Shown here piece after piece: positions 24,099 through 37,093 of a stretch of DNA of 64,000 nt. Below the pieces are notes generated by a model. It did no database searches. It saw only the letters and a program-made list of their open reading frames with translations, and had not been told where the DNA came from. Position 1 is the stretch's first letter; every line of letters starts with the position of its first letter. The DNA comes from Pachypanchax playfairii (lineage: Eukaryota > Chordata > Actinopteri > Cyprinodontiformes > Aplocheilidae), in the NCBI GenBank assembly GCA_006937955.1, contig SSNP01000024.1:997598-1061597 (forward strand), given 5' to 3'. Both the position numbers and the translations under genes were made by a program.

Positions 24099-26124
24099 CA
24101 GTCCGAATCTTCGTGGCATCAAAACGAGGATAAAAAAGAAGTCTGGACGTGATTTTACACAGTGGGTAATACAAAGTACAATAATTATCTGTCTCTAACG
24201 TTTCCCACAAGCAAAAGAGTTTTAAATATTCCCGTGAGTCTTTCAAATTTGAAGAAAGGGCTCTTGGGTAAACAGTTTATTTAATGTTAGCATGTTGCTA
24301 AACGTCGTGAAATGCTAGTTGAAACAGGAACAACTGAGATATTTGTTTTTTATTGTTCTCTGTTCTAGTACTATAAACGTTTTTGTCAGTAGATAATAAC
24401 TCTTGCTACGTTTTTAATTCAATTTAATTAATTTATATGTACGTTACTGTTGAGAGCTGCTGTTTCCTGCAACCACCACTAGGGGCGCTACAGCTCCCTG
24501 CGTACTGCACTGAACCAGAGCTAAAACATTTTAAAATAATGTTTTATATTAACACAGTTTTACAATTAAAGTTTCACATGTGGTTTTTGAGAAAATGTTA
24601 GTCACGCAACGGTTTTTTTGTAATATCAAATAATCAGCTATTGAATTTTAAGGCACAGGTTTTATTCTTTATAACTCTCTTTGGGGGTTTGCATGACAAA
24701 TAAACAATGATAAATTGATTATAATAATTAATGCAGTTCTCTGTAATTAACTTTAATTACTGAATCAATACACTGAGGCTCATGCAGTGTTTGGGAGTAA
24801 AACCCTGAAGAATCCTCATCCCTAATCAGACTCTGTATATATGTTTAGAAAATAGCATCTCAGCTCCGTGTAAGCCAAAGTTTGTTGTCACACAGATGAC
24901 AGCAGAGACTTTACGTTCGTCCCGAGGTGCCTGCAGTGTATTCTTTCCACTCGTGCAGTTAATGAGCCAATCCACAGCAAGTGTTCTGTGTTCCAGTGTT
25001 CTTCCATTTCCGTCGGGTCTCCATGGCCTCGTGTAAGTGCCTTCCATTAGACGGCTTCACATACAAACTGAGCAGTTGCAGCGCTCATCACCTGGGAGTG
25101 CACAGAACAGTAAGTAATGGGATCTTGATATTAAGGAAGACATTTGAAAACAATTATTCAAATGGTTCGTTGCCTGTTGAATCTCCTAATCCCACAGCGA
25201 AGCACTCAAGCAAACACTCAGCAGCGTGACCCCAGCTGAATTAACAGGCAGGCGAAGAGAAGCATAGACAGCTCTGAAGTCTGAGATGCTAAAATGTTCA
25301 GACTGCTCTCTGGTTTGTCACTCTCATGCTGCCTTTGAAAGGAAAGTGCGTTTCAGAACATGAAGCAGAGGGAACAAGACTTCGTGTAGCTTTTAGATGT
25401 TGTCAAACATGGCATTTCTCCAAATGTCAAAGGGGATGCGCCTTTATCTTTTTGAGACTTTGAATGTGTTTGGCAGGCGCTTAGCACGAGGTTTCACTCT
25501 GACCTGGCTCTGACACACCAGAGGAGCAAAGACGTTCCATCCACTTTTCCTCACAGTTAATAGATTATGTGCAGCAAATCAAGACCTACTAGTTTATTCG
25601 GAGTACTGCTCAATCCACAGCTGAGATGTCCAGGAAGAGTAACACATTCAGATCTTATCAGCACAATCAAATTGCTGCTGAAGAACAGGATTTACAGAAT
25701 AAACGCTGTATGATGTGATCTATTCGTGCTGTACGCAGGCGGAGTCATCGATTGTTTAACATTGAACTTGTTATAATTTGTCATCAATTATTTGTGACAA
25801 CAAAAGGAGAAAGATTACGTTTTGTACATGTACAATTATAAACCTAATCCCCCATTTAATAAAGACTGTAAGTATTGGCATTCTTTAACAAATAAAAGTC
25901 TCTGTCTGTCACAGAACATGAAGTACTCAGCATGGTAGTGGAACCTGGATTTTGTTTTTTTAGTTTGTTTTGCTTAGAATAATCTGCATTTAGGTCATGT
26001 GCACCAGTTACAATTACTTCCTGTTTTATTTTGAAGAACCTGTATGTTCTGCCTTCTGTCAGCTGGTTCTGGTTACTAACATTGAGCATTTAATAACCAA
26101 ACACAGGAATATAACACAGAACTT

Positions 26125-26260
26125 GAAGCTGAAACTAAACAAGCGCCCCCTGCTGGCTGACTGCAGTATAGGTTTTAAGCCCCACCCCCTTCATGTAAAC
26201 AAATGGGACATATTACAGACTAAAACATGAAACACATGTAGTTTTTTTCCAAGTGTTGAC
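26125..26260. repeat. Teleost repeat fragment carrying a consensus CTCF motif
   Basis: The string GCGCCCCCTGCTGG at 26143-26156, then 'ctgactgcagtataggttttaagcccc', 'aaatgggacatattacag' and 'acatgaaacacatgta', follows a fish repeat I recognise. The reverse complement of 26143-26156, CCAGCAGGGGGCGC, matches the CTCF core consensus at every position. Confidence 0.55.
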
Positions 26261-29200
26261 TCCTTCTGATTAACTTAGTTTTTACTTGCTACTGTGTGTT
26301 TAAATATTATCTGTTATTAGTTATTAGATGCCTAAAAATACACTATGTGCAGGTGAGTTGGTGGAACTTTTGGCTCTAGTTCACAGATTCTGGTTTCTTA
26401 ACATGGCAGCACACGTAAACAGGATATTATGGCTTTTATTTATAACATTGGAAGCAGACAAACCAACATGTAAATATGTTGATGGTCCTGTGACAGAAAT
26501 CAGAACCTTTCTATCGTTTTAATGTAAGAAACATGTCAAATTTCAGGCTTATGCATATTAATTTTAGATTCTGTGAGTTTAGATTTCTTTAGGAAAGAGT
26601 TTGTTGGTATCTTGATTTAGTGTTTTTCTCTCTTGTTGTGTGGTTGTTTTCAGGTAAACTCTGGTTGGATCTTTCATACTGATTTATTTCCTGTTTGTTA
26701 TTCAGAGTTTGTTTCCCTTGTTTGTTCTGGGTTTAACCCCCTCATTTCTCTACAGTTGAGTGTTTGTCCTCCTTTAACTGCTCAGTCTTGATTTGATCTG
26801 AACTAAAGATCTTTTTGCATTTTATCAGTCTGTCTGACTCTCAGTCCTGCATTTGGCTCCTTCTCCTCTTTTATCATAACTCGTATACATATATCATACT
26901 GAAAGGTTGCTGGTTTTAGTCCAGACTGTCAGAGTGGAGTTTATGTCTTCTTACTGTGCAGGTTTTTCCTTTGTGTCCCAGTTTCTGCTCACAAATAATG
27001 GAGCAGCATGTTGGCTAATGGATCATTTTCACTGTAGAAATGTTCCCTTGAATGGAAAGCAGAGGTGTAATCAATGACAATAATGATTATTCAATGTGCT
27101 CCAGTTAATCCATTAGTGAACCTTGACAATGGAGCAGCATGAAGAGTTGCAGGATCTTTCCCTGTAGATGAATGTGGCTTTGATTTTCCTGTTATGACAT
27201 GTGAAAACGTCTGCTGTGAAAAAGAAAAAGATCTGCGATCCAAAACAAACTCTGGAGGCGTATCTAATTTGTTTCCCATCGTTCCACAGTCCTCCAGCCT
27301 CTGACCTGAGAAATCAGTTTCAGTAATTATACTGAAGGACGTCTCAGTTCTGAAAACACAGGCAGATTACAGAGCAGGCTGACAGGAGAGCTATAAGGAA
27401 GTCTGTTTGACAACTGTGAAGTCTGAGGGGGGGTGATGTGTTGATCCCACTCTGTAAATTAAAGTAGAACTGAGCAAGTGTAAAATAACGAGCACATTTA
27501 TTGTTCCTCTGACACAAATAATAAAATACAGTGGTAAAAAGCAATAAACCAAAAGCAAGGTTTTTTTTTTTTTTAAATGCTCGTTATGGAATGTGTTTTT
27601 ATTTCTAAATGCATGAACTTTAAATTTACAGTTTCTGAATATGATGCGACTTTATTGATGAAACTAATCAACCGTTTATCAGCCTCATAAACACGACCTT
27701 TAGTGACGTCAAACATAAACCTTCTAATCTTATAAAATCATACAGGAAGTCTCGTACTGTTTTTATTAAATGGCTGAAACAATTTTTGGATCTACTGGAT
27801 GTTGGATTTGTCCATTTTGGTTCCGTTCAGTGGTTAAAAGATGTTTTTTCAGAGAAAATGTTGAAGTGACATACAATAAGATGTTTATTTTATCATCCTG
27901 GACTGAACTGCATGAGTTTAAAAGTCCAGGGTGTAACATTTACAGCAGTCTATTGTCATGACAGCAAAATAATATTTCTGACTTTGTGCTGAAGCTTTTT
28001 CACCTCACATCTAAGAACAGTGGCCCATGAGGGACAAACAAAACACTGAATCTGGAGTGATCAGTTTCATTTTGGGAACCCAAATGTGTCGAAACCTTCT
28101 GAAGCTCCTCAGAAGTTACATTCATCAAGATAAATTGGCCTAAGACTTATTTTGATAAATGAATGTCAGCGATAAATCTGCAAATATCTGGTATATCTGA
28201 CTTTAATTGATGAATTGAAATTATTTAGCTAAGTCTGTATCAGATTTATCTTGATAAATTAGCAGCATAAATATTTTAAAATTTGAGCCATTTTGAAAAA
28301 ACATCATAACACAAGTCACGATGTGAAGAATTTTGTCTTGATCTCAGTCGAGTAGCATAAATTACTGGTGTAACTAGAATGAAAGCTTTGTGTTCTTTGC
28401 ATTATTTCAGCATGGGGGGGGGCTATAAGAAGATGATCAATGACTTCTGTTGGAAACACATGGGAGAGAAGCTCAATCTAAAAATATGAACGTCTTTATG
28501 AGCCCGACTCCAAACTAAAACACCTCATTGTTCCAACTCTGTTACAGAATATCATTTTCCCCTCACCGCCGCTATTCCTGCTCATTATAGACGGACCAAT
28601 TTGAAGTCGAAATGGCGTGAGGTTTTCCTCACGAGGGCCCAGATCTGTGGGGATATTTTTATAAGTCCCAACCAAATCATTTCATCGGCCGCCAAAAACG
28701 TTGCTGCGTTCCTGTGAATTCATCCCCATTTCCATTCCAAAAGGCTGCAGCTGAGATTGACGTGTCCTTGTTTTCTAGTTTACATTAGATGTGAAAATAA
28801 TTGGCACCTGCACTCGCGCACATGCTCTGAAGCCAGGAAAAAGCACAGCAGCCGAGGTTTTTCATTTCACCCCGGAGTCTGATCTCCTTCTATTCAATCC
28901 AGATGTGAAGGCACACTCGTGGATATCCATCTGAAACAGCTCAGAAGATTAATGCAGACTAGAGATGTGTCACATCATCATATTCCACGGCTGCAGACAA
29001 GTACAGACGAGTGGCTCCACGTTGAGATTTCTCTCACGGATAAACAAGCCCTCATGCATATAGAATATCAACTTATGTGCTTCTGTGTCCTCTCGCTTTC
29101 ACCTCATCCTCTTCTTATCTCCTCATCCTCCCTCAATATCCTCTTCCTGCTCTACACACCTTCCCTCCAGCGATCTCTGTGGCTAGTTATCCTGTGAGAG

Positions 29201-30758
29201 AGCCCGTTCAAGTACATTAAGGATCCCGTCTCCCAGGCTGGATGGGATCTTGACAGTTTAGAGAATGTTTGATGCCCAGGGAGAGTAATTGCTTGCGTAA
29301 TTGCACTCCTGGGAAAGGTAGAGCAGGATATTCATCCTTCTACCTGCCCTCTGGCCACATGGACAAGTCTCGTCCTTGCATTCATCCATTCTGAGCCTCT
29401 CTTTCTCTTTCACCTCTGCGTGGCGACTGGATGGATGGAGGGTTTCATTCAGGTGTCAGGGGTGGAGAGGAAAAGTGGTGTAGATAGGGGGTGCAGGTGG
29501 GGGAGAGGGCGAGGTCAGAGGAGGTGCTGAGGACACAGATGGAGGAGATTAGGAGATGTGAAGAGGAGTCCCTCTGATAACCTGCAGAAAGCAGGTAGAA
29601 CATGTAATCCAGGAGAGAAAAGATGCATTTATGTGTGTAATCGTGTTTTCCTGCAGCACCCTCGGTCTGAAAAGCTTTCTGACACCTGATTAATATGAAA
29701 GAATATGATCATTCTCCAAATAACTGCATAAAAAGAAAAACATTTTGCCTTATTCTAACCACACTGAGACAGATAATCTAAAAAAAAAGTCAAATTATAT
29801 AGGAATAATCTTCAAATAGCACGACGTCGGCCTTCACACAGCTCCAATATCCTGTCTGAAAGTTTCACTCAATCCCCTCGACATCCTGCCTGAGCAGAAT
29901 AAATATGTCCTAATATTACCTCACTGACTGCTTGCTGGCAGAAAACCCTAAAGCCAAACTTTCACCTGCGTTTGAAGATGGCCTGAACTTCACAGCCACT
30001 TTTCACCAGCTCCCTTGAAACGACCAAACAACACAGTGCTTCAGTTTGTTGGTGAATTCTCACTGGAAATATAAACATTTCAACTTACACAACTCATCTG
30101 TAACTAATATGGAAAACACTCAAATAAAGTCCTAAAGCTCCGAGGCAATACATCACTAAAGTACACGGTAAGGTTGCACATTGGTCAGAGATTTATGCAC
30201 ATTTAATGCTGTAACCACTACGTAAGCATTGATTTTTTAAAAAGCTGTAAGATGTGTAGCAATGAAGGATCAGTGTGGCTCACCGATGTTATTTAAGGAG
30301 TAAAATAAGATCTTAGATCTCGTGTCTCAACTCGGACCAAAAACAACACAGACAAAACCAAAAATAAAACCTGAGGAGCAGCAGCTTCATCAGCTCATAA
30401 ATATCTCTGTGTCAGCTGAAACAGACCAACGCAGACTCAGATCGTATCGCGCTCTTTGTAGGAGACTTTAAAACTGACGAAAGTTTGTTATTCTCTAGGA
30501 AAAAAAACACAAAGTTGTCTTCTCTGTAAACACTGGACTTCAAAGAAGAAGCTAAATCTGTTCAGCCTGTCACTGTCCTTATTCAAACCAGACAAGGAGT
30601 CTCAGAGATTGACTGGGGTTAGATCATTTTAAATAGTTCATGAATAAAATAATACACATGTATTGTGCCTGTTCAGTTTTATTAAATGTATTAACCTTTT
30701 AGCTGCTGAAATTGCTGAATTGCAACAGCTACATCCTCCAAATAAAAACAAACAGGTT

Positions 30759-31248
30759 CTTTAAGGTGTGATATGTAAGAATTAGACCTTGTGGTCAAAT
30801 CAAAGTCCTGCAGTTCATGTAAAAAAACAAAACCATCTGCTCTCAGTCACTCACCCACTCCCTGATTTTTCTGCTGGGTTGCCAGTTCCAATGTTGACCC
30901 TCATTTAGTTTGTCTTGTATTTGTTCAGTTTTTGGGAGTGATGTGGTGGTTTATTAGGTTTACTGTAAGTTACCTCAGGGATGCTTCTTTTACTTTTTAC
31001 TGCTGGTTGTTGTGGAATTCCAGCTGCTTGTGTTGAAGACTTGGCAGCCTTGCAGACTCACATGTGATTCGTTATGGAACCAGGAAGTCTGGACGTGTAA
31101 ATAATGATTCTGGTCCGGACCAGAAACTAGAGACCACCCAGCTGACTGAGATCCAGATCTGTTACAATGTGACTTTATTTTCAACATCAGTGGAACATTA
31201 AACTGTTGTGTGAGTATTTCACTGTAAAATTCTTGCATATTTTACTTT
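30759..31248. mobile_element. Degenerate MITE-like element
   Basis: The left end CTTTAAGGTGTGATATGTAAGAAT pairs with the reverse complement of the right end near 31229-31248 (TTAAAGTAAAATATGCAAGA), about 15 of 20 positions. It shares its left-end word with the element in wrap53 intron 6. The interior has no coding capacity. Confidence 0.45.
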
Positions 31249-31284
31249 AAATGTATAATTTTTATTTTTACTTGCCCCTAGCAG

Positions 31285-31400
31285 TTTACAGTAATCTATA
31301 AAAATAATAATAATAAACTTTATTTATAAAGCACTTTTCTCAGGCTAAAGCCACCGAGTGCGTTACAGTAAAAGATAAATAGAATAAAAGATTATATAAG
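31285..31400. repeat. Retroelement-tail repeat fragment
   Basis: 'aataataataataaactttatttataaagcac' broken into a tract plus 'tttctcaggctaaagccaccgagtgcgttacagtaaaagataaa' resembles the common fish repeat end 'ATAATAATAAACTTTATTTATATAGCACC...AAAGTGCTTTACA' (recalled). Only the tail is present. Confidence 0.55.
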
Positions 31401-34400
31401 AAATTCTGATAAAACAGATAACTAAAATATTCAAATACAGTCGTACACATCACTTGATCAAAAATAGACTAAAATGCTTTCTGGAACAGAAACGTTTTTA
31501 GGTGTTTGAATATTTGAATATATCTTTGAGTTTAACAACATGTATGTGCAGTGACACGTTAAACATTAGAGAAACGAAGGAATAAAGGGTTAAACAGTTT
31601 TATCCTAAATCTGAAAGCAGATATTTTGAGAAATAATCAGTATTTTGTCCTCTAACTTTTCTCTAATATATATTTTTTCATCTTACTTTTTACGTTTTTC
31701 ACTTTTTTTCTACCTCCAACAACCTCTCAGGTAAAACAAGCTCAGGTTTCACAGAAATAACTGACAACTGGATTAAGTCCTGACAACTCAGTGATACTGA
31801 ACGTTCCACCAGGATCAGCAGCTTTTCTTCATCCTATTATCCTTTTCAACATCATGCAACAAAACATTACAGCCGTGTGAGAACTTTTGTTGGAAAGTGC
31901 ACGTGTTACAAACAGCCAGCCCCTCCTTCATGTGCCCTGAAAGCATTTGGCTTCTAGTTTTGACTCGCCCCAGTGGACAGAACCGCTCAGCCGTCAAAGA
32001 CACGTTTAGTTTATTATCACCTGAATGCAGCACGGAGTTTAGGTGCTGTGATAACAGTCAGTCATGCGTGTCTCTGTTCAGCGATGGTCTCAGGTGTCCA
32101 ATCAGAACAGACTCTTTTATTTCTGTCCAACCATCCAGGAAGTCCTGATGGCGCTGAGGGATGTCAGGGGGAGATTTAAGCCTGTCGTTTCCAATCAGTC
32201 ATCACTCAGATAAAACACAAAGAAATACACTTTGTTTTGAACTTATTTATTTGTTTGGGTCCTTTCTGATTTAATAACACAAAATATGAGACACATTACG
32301 GTAAAGTTCCAAAAGTTGTGTGGTTAAAATAAAATCCTCCAAGGTTTAGCAAAGTAATGAAGACTTTTAAGTCTTTGAAATGGGTTTCTGTGGAAAGGTT
32401 ACCAGTATCTTCCTTTTTGTAGATGGTTCTTTGAACAGTCTCAGTTTGGAGAGATAAAGATTACTGCTGTCCTAATTAATGAGCTAAAGGTGAGTCACTG
32501 ATCTGAATGGTCGAGGCCAAAGTGGATCACGGTCAACTTAAAAGAAATCTAAAAACATGATTGTTCCTTTGTAAACATCAAATTGTTATTAGTCTGTTAT
32601 TTACATAGTATTTTTGGTTGATAATAAGCAGCAGCAGCTAGCTGTAGCACAACATCTTGTGGCATTTCCTGCAAAACTATCAGAGTAATTCTGCCAGAAT
32701 AACCCGGCAATTCAACGTCGACAGCTGGGTAAAGGTTTACAAAACAATATTTGCTTTAATTATTTTAAATTCTTTAGATTATTATTGTTTTAAAATATTA
32801 GAATTTAATTTAGTCTCACTCGCCGTCAGATTGAAAGTGTTTTTCCGAGGATGTTCAAAGACCAAAGATCTACAACAGGTAAGATCTAATTTGTTCATAA
32901 CCTTGTTCCAGAAACCCAACTTCAAAAAAATACAAACAAATCTGAACTTTCCCGTTAGGTATGCAAATGAAGGTAAAGGTGCACGAGCGATCAGATGCAA
33001 AATGTTTATCATCAACGTGCCACTCTGTTTGATCCATCCGTGTGATCTGCACATCACATGTTGCACAGCCAGATTCTCCCCTGCACATACTTAATCCCCC
33101 TGCAGCCCTCATTCACTTTGTGTCACAGGAAGGCAGTTAGAGGTGTGTGTGTGTGTGTGTGCACGCTGGCAGCAGAGGAGTGTGTACTGCTGCTGTTAGA
33201 GAGAAAGAGGAAGAGGAGGAAGCTCATAAGGATCGACAGATGCTGAAGGATAAAGACTTGCAGCTGAGATCTATCAACTGCAAGGCGATCGAGGGTGTCA
33301 TGGCCTGACAACGACCCACACACACAGGAATCTGCACCTCCTTCAGTGTGGATTTCTGTCCCATCGGGGTGCATGTTTTCCCCTCTCAGCTCTTTGTGTT
33401 GAGTCTATGTGTCCTGGTGTACATGTTTGCATCTGCCCTTAACCTTAATTCTCACAGTACATGGCTGACATCAGCCGTGCACTTACTGTAATTGGTTTTA
33501 AGCTGCAGATGTGTGTTGTGTAAACGCATGTATGTGTGTTTAGGACATGCAGTTGGAGTCTGGCAGCTGGAGCAGACTGCAGCTAGAGTCACCAGGGAGA
33601 GGATGCGGTTATGAAGAAGAGTTGAAGGTCGGTGCAGTAAATGAGGTCAGCCTGAATAAATGAGCACTAATAAAACCCCAACACAGCAGCCATGAGTGAA
33701 TATCATGTCCTCTCACACATCAACCCAGGAAAATATGTTCAGGTAGGAGCAGCACCACGACAGATCTGGTGTAGGTGGACTCGTGCAGCTCGGAGATCTT
33801 TAGGAGCCACCAGCCAGCTGGTTTTCCCACACAGATAGATCTGCAGACGGAGCAGGAGGTTTGTTTTTCCTGCCAACTCCACCTCTGAACTGCTGTTGTC
33901 TCGAAACCAAAATCTTCCTCCTCTACATTTAGCTCTGTCATCTGCTCTGCCAAGGTTTCCAGAGGTCAGGGAAACACAAACAGCTACACGTCTGCTCTTT
34001 TTTTTCCTTTTCTTATTCAGAACCTTCTCGCTGTTTTGGTTTCTCAGAGCCTGCAATTACAGTTCTTGTTGAAAACATGCTGTAATTTAGCATCAGTTCA
34101 GAAAACGCTGCAGTTTTGCTTTTATTTGCATCTCTGGCTTGATTCCTTTTGTGATCACTCTTTGGAGTTGCCGTAGTGCCCTTGAGCATGACAGCATTAG
34201 GTGTGCTGATCTGTCATACCTGCCTTCCTGATACTTCTTTATCTTTTCCCAGAATGCTTTCTGTCTCTGTCTCACGTTCGTTCCCCTGGCTGTGCAGGAG
34301 CAGCAGGAGGTGTTGGTGGCAAGACGAGTTCGCTCGTTTCAGTCGACGTGAAGGAAAAAATACGTTCAATGACAAATATTAAAAGTCTCTTCCTGTCCTT

Positions 34401-36049
34401 GTTTCTCTCGCTCTCTCTCAGTAGGAGCTGTGTTGTACTGAGCTGCAGCTCGGAGAGCTGATAGATCACTCAGCGAACACAGTGCCGACAGGAGTTTATG
34501 TCCCCGAAATCCAAGTTCTTATATCCCCAAAGTCAAATTCAAGCACGTTTCAAAGTGGAATTTCAAGCTTTTAAAGCATCTCGTTTTACTGAAACAAGGA
34601 TTCAACATCTTCATCACTTCAATTCAGACGTTCTCTTTAAAGAAACCAAAAACTTTTGTAATATTATGTAGAGAGATACTTTATCTCCTAAAGACAAACT
34701 ATTTAATAAAATGGTTTGTCAACAAATAATGTCATTTTTACTTCGTCTGGTTAAAATGTCTGAGATCTTCAGTAGAATTTGAAGCTGATTCTTTATCATA
34801 GTAGTAATAGTAATAATAAAAAATATAATAATAATAATAACAGGAAGAGCTGTGAGTTGACGGTTGAAGTGTGTTAACTTTTATTTTTTGTTTGGGCCAG
34901 TTCTGCATGGGTTCAGATGCTGATGCCTCCAGAATTCTTACTTTTCCAAGAAAATTGGGTAAAAATGTGTTAAAGCTGCATGATTTAGGAAAAACAAACA
35001 GCAACTAAAAGGAACAGCCCAAACCAGACAAGCAAACATGGAGATAGTTTTTTTCCTGAGTCAGTCAAACTGTAAAATCCTAAATAATCCAACAGACTGC
35101 TGCAGGCTCGTGTTCATTCGCTCAACCACCACATGGGGGCAGTGTAGGCACAGATTTAACAGTGATGAGACAAGGGGCCTCGCAGGAAAACACTGGTGTG
35201 TGTGCGTGTGCGCGTGTGTGGTCCCTGTCACCCTGCTTATTGCTGCAGAGATGCTGAGGGAGGGAAACGTGGACCACATGCTCCCACACAGGGGGGAGAA
35301 CACTGGTTTTATTTTGATGAGCAGAGCGAGTCAGTCCAGATTCTCCATCCTTCTTCCTTCTACATTATGAAATTTATGACTTAGTCAAATTCATCCAAAA
35401 GTCCTAATTTTCCTTGAAAACAGCCGCAGGGAGTCTTAGTGGGAGCTCGCGCTGCTCTTTGAGGCACATTCCTGTTGTAATAAAGCTTAAAGCGCTGCTA
35501 TAGGATGAAACCTCGCTGTGATATTTGCATAATATTCTAAAATTACATCTGGATTCTTTTTTCTTTTCTAAATTCAGCCCTCCTACAGCGCCACGTGAGA
35601 TGCTGAGTGAAGGCACTGAGGGCGCTGTTGTTCTTCTGTCAGATCAGAGCGCACGTTGGTGAAGAGGTGTGCGCGCGCGCATGTGTGTGGTGTGGGGGGG
35701 GGGTATTCTTCCTTACTGTCTGAAAGAAGACAGAATACAGCGCTGGGGAGTCTAAAGGTCCGAATTGGGGCCCCCCTGAAATTCTAAGAGGAGGAGGAGA
35801 GAAGGAGGTGCTGAAAGGGACTCGATACCGCCTCCACCCCCCACACCCGCACCCCCCCTCTCTCTCCGCAAAAGCCTGGAAGAATTGCGCTCCGTCAGTG
35901 CGCCCTGCCTGCCTGCCAGTCGGAGGATGGGGATTTTTTTTGCATTCATCCACGTCCCCTTTTTCCCTCCTCCTCCTCTGAAACGAGCCAGTCGGTCTGT
36001 CAATGCGCTGCGAGCATTAGGGCAAGTCAAACCGGTGGGATTGTAAGGC

Positions 36050-37093
36050 ACAGAGACGGATGAGATAACGCACGGAGCGCGTTCCTCCGGCCGATTCAGC
36101 TCTCCAAATGATGCGCTTCATCAGACAGACGACAATTTCCAGCCGGGACTGATGCGCGCAGCCCCCCCATCACTTCACAACTTTGACCTGTGTGTGGCTT
36201 TATGAGAAAGGACTTGCTTTTTTAACCTTTTTGCTTCTTTTCTCTCAGTTTGGTTGCGCACATTTATACTCGGATATACCAGCTAGTTGGATCTTGATTT
36301 TGTAAAATATAGAATTTTGTGAACACATACTGGATTTACAGTCCTTTTATATATTTTTGCTAAGCAGTAAAAAGGATTGTAACGCGCACAGACTGAACAT
36401 CAACGCGTCTTCATGAGGATGGAGTTGTGGATACAAGGGACATTTATTTGATTTTAATTTTTTTTTTCTCCGGTTTTGGCCTCATTCCCCCTGTGCATCT
36501 AAAACTGAGTGACAACATTTCCCTTTCAGTCAAGCCTGGCATGTTGGGAGGAAGATATTCATGCGAAAAAACAAGGTAATGGGGAGAGAAATCAGGCAGA
36601 GAAGCCAAACGGAACAAGGAAACATTGTTCGGAGAAAAGACAATTAGAGCGCACGGAAAGGAAACAGAATCTGCTTTTTGGGGATAATAATCTTCAGAAA
36701 TCCTGATTTTGTGGAATTCTATTTGAATTCAGGAGTTGTGAATTGTGGAGAAACTACTGCTGATGACAAATTAATGGGAAAGTCATGGGATTGAAATAGT
36801 AAACGAGCGTGGACGCGCAGAGAAAACCTGCCGATTTTGGAGATCTGGACGCACGGATTGAACGAGTTTCTTTACATTATTGCTTCAGTCCAGTGTAGTT
36901 TGCATCATTTTGGATCCATGTGGATGCTCGTGGCAGGGTTTCCCTTCACATTTTGACTGCTTCTACCTAAAGCCTGTGATCGGCGCATCCATTGTTGTTT
37001 TGAGATTCTTCTTTTGGAACAGCGGCGCTGCAAAGCCAGAAAGTGTTGCAGATTTTGTAGATGGGGTCGCATATACTGGGCATCAGGGTTGAA
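36050..37093 (+). promoter_or_regulatory. efnb3: efnb3 promoter-proximal region and 5' leader (approximate)
   Basis: CpG content rises from about 35.85 kb (GCGCGTTCCTCCGG and ACGCGCACAG blocks) and repeats are absent up to the first coding exon. The leader contains at least three ATG uORFs: 36413-36451, 36541-36579 and 36579-36647, the last two overlapping as TAATG. An in-frame TAG at 37058-37060 directly precedes the first candidate start ATG. Transcript limits are inferred. Confidence 0.4.

Larger units (their letters stand above)
21451..35900. other. wrap53-efnb3 intergenic region
   Basis: About 14 kb without a supportable gene on either strand. All open frames are short and lack domain signatures or sensible splice sites. 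Contents given separately are repeat fragments at 22000-22200, 24470-24500, 26125-26260, 30759-31248 and 31285-31400, an AT-rich palindrome at 23840-24000, and a CRE site at 24091. 28555-28760 and 29200-29350 are unique, GC-balanced stretches that may be regulatory. In human the corresponding spacing is only a few kb, so this interval has grown. Confidence 0.5.
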
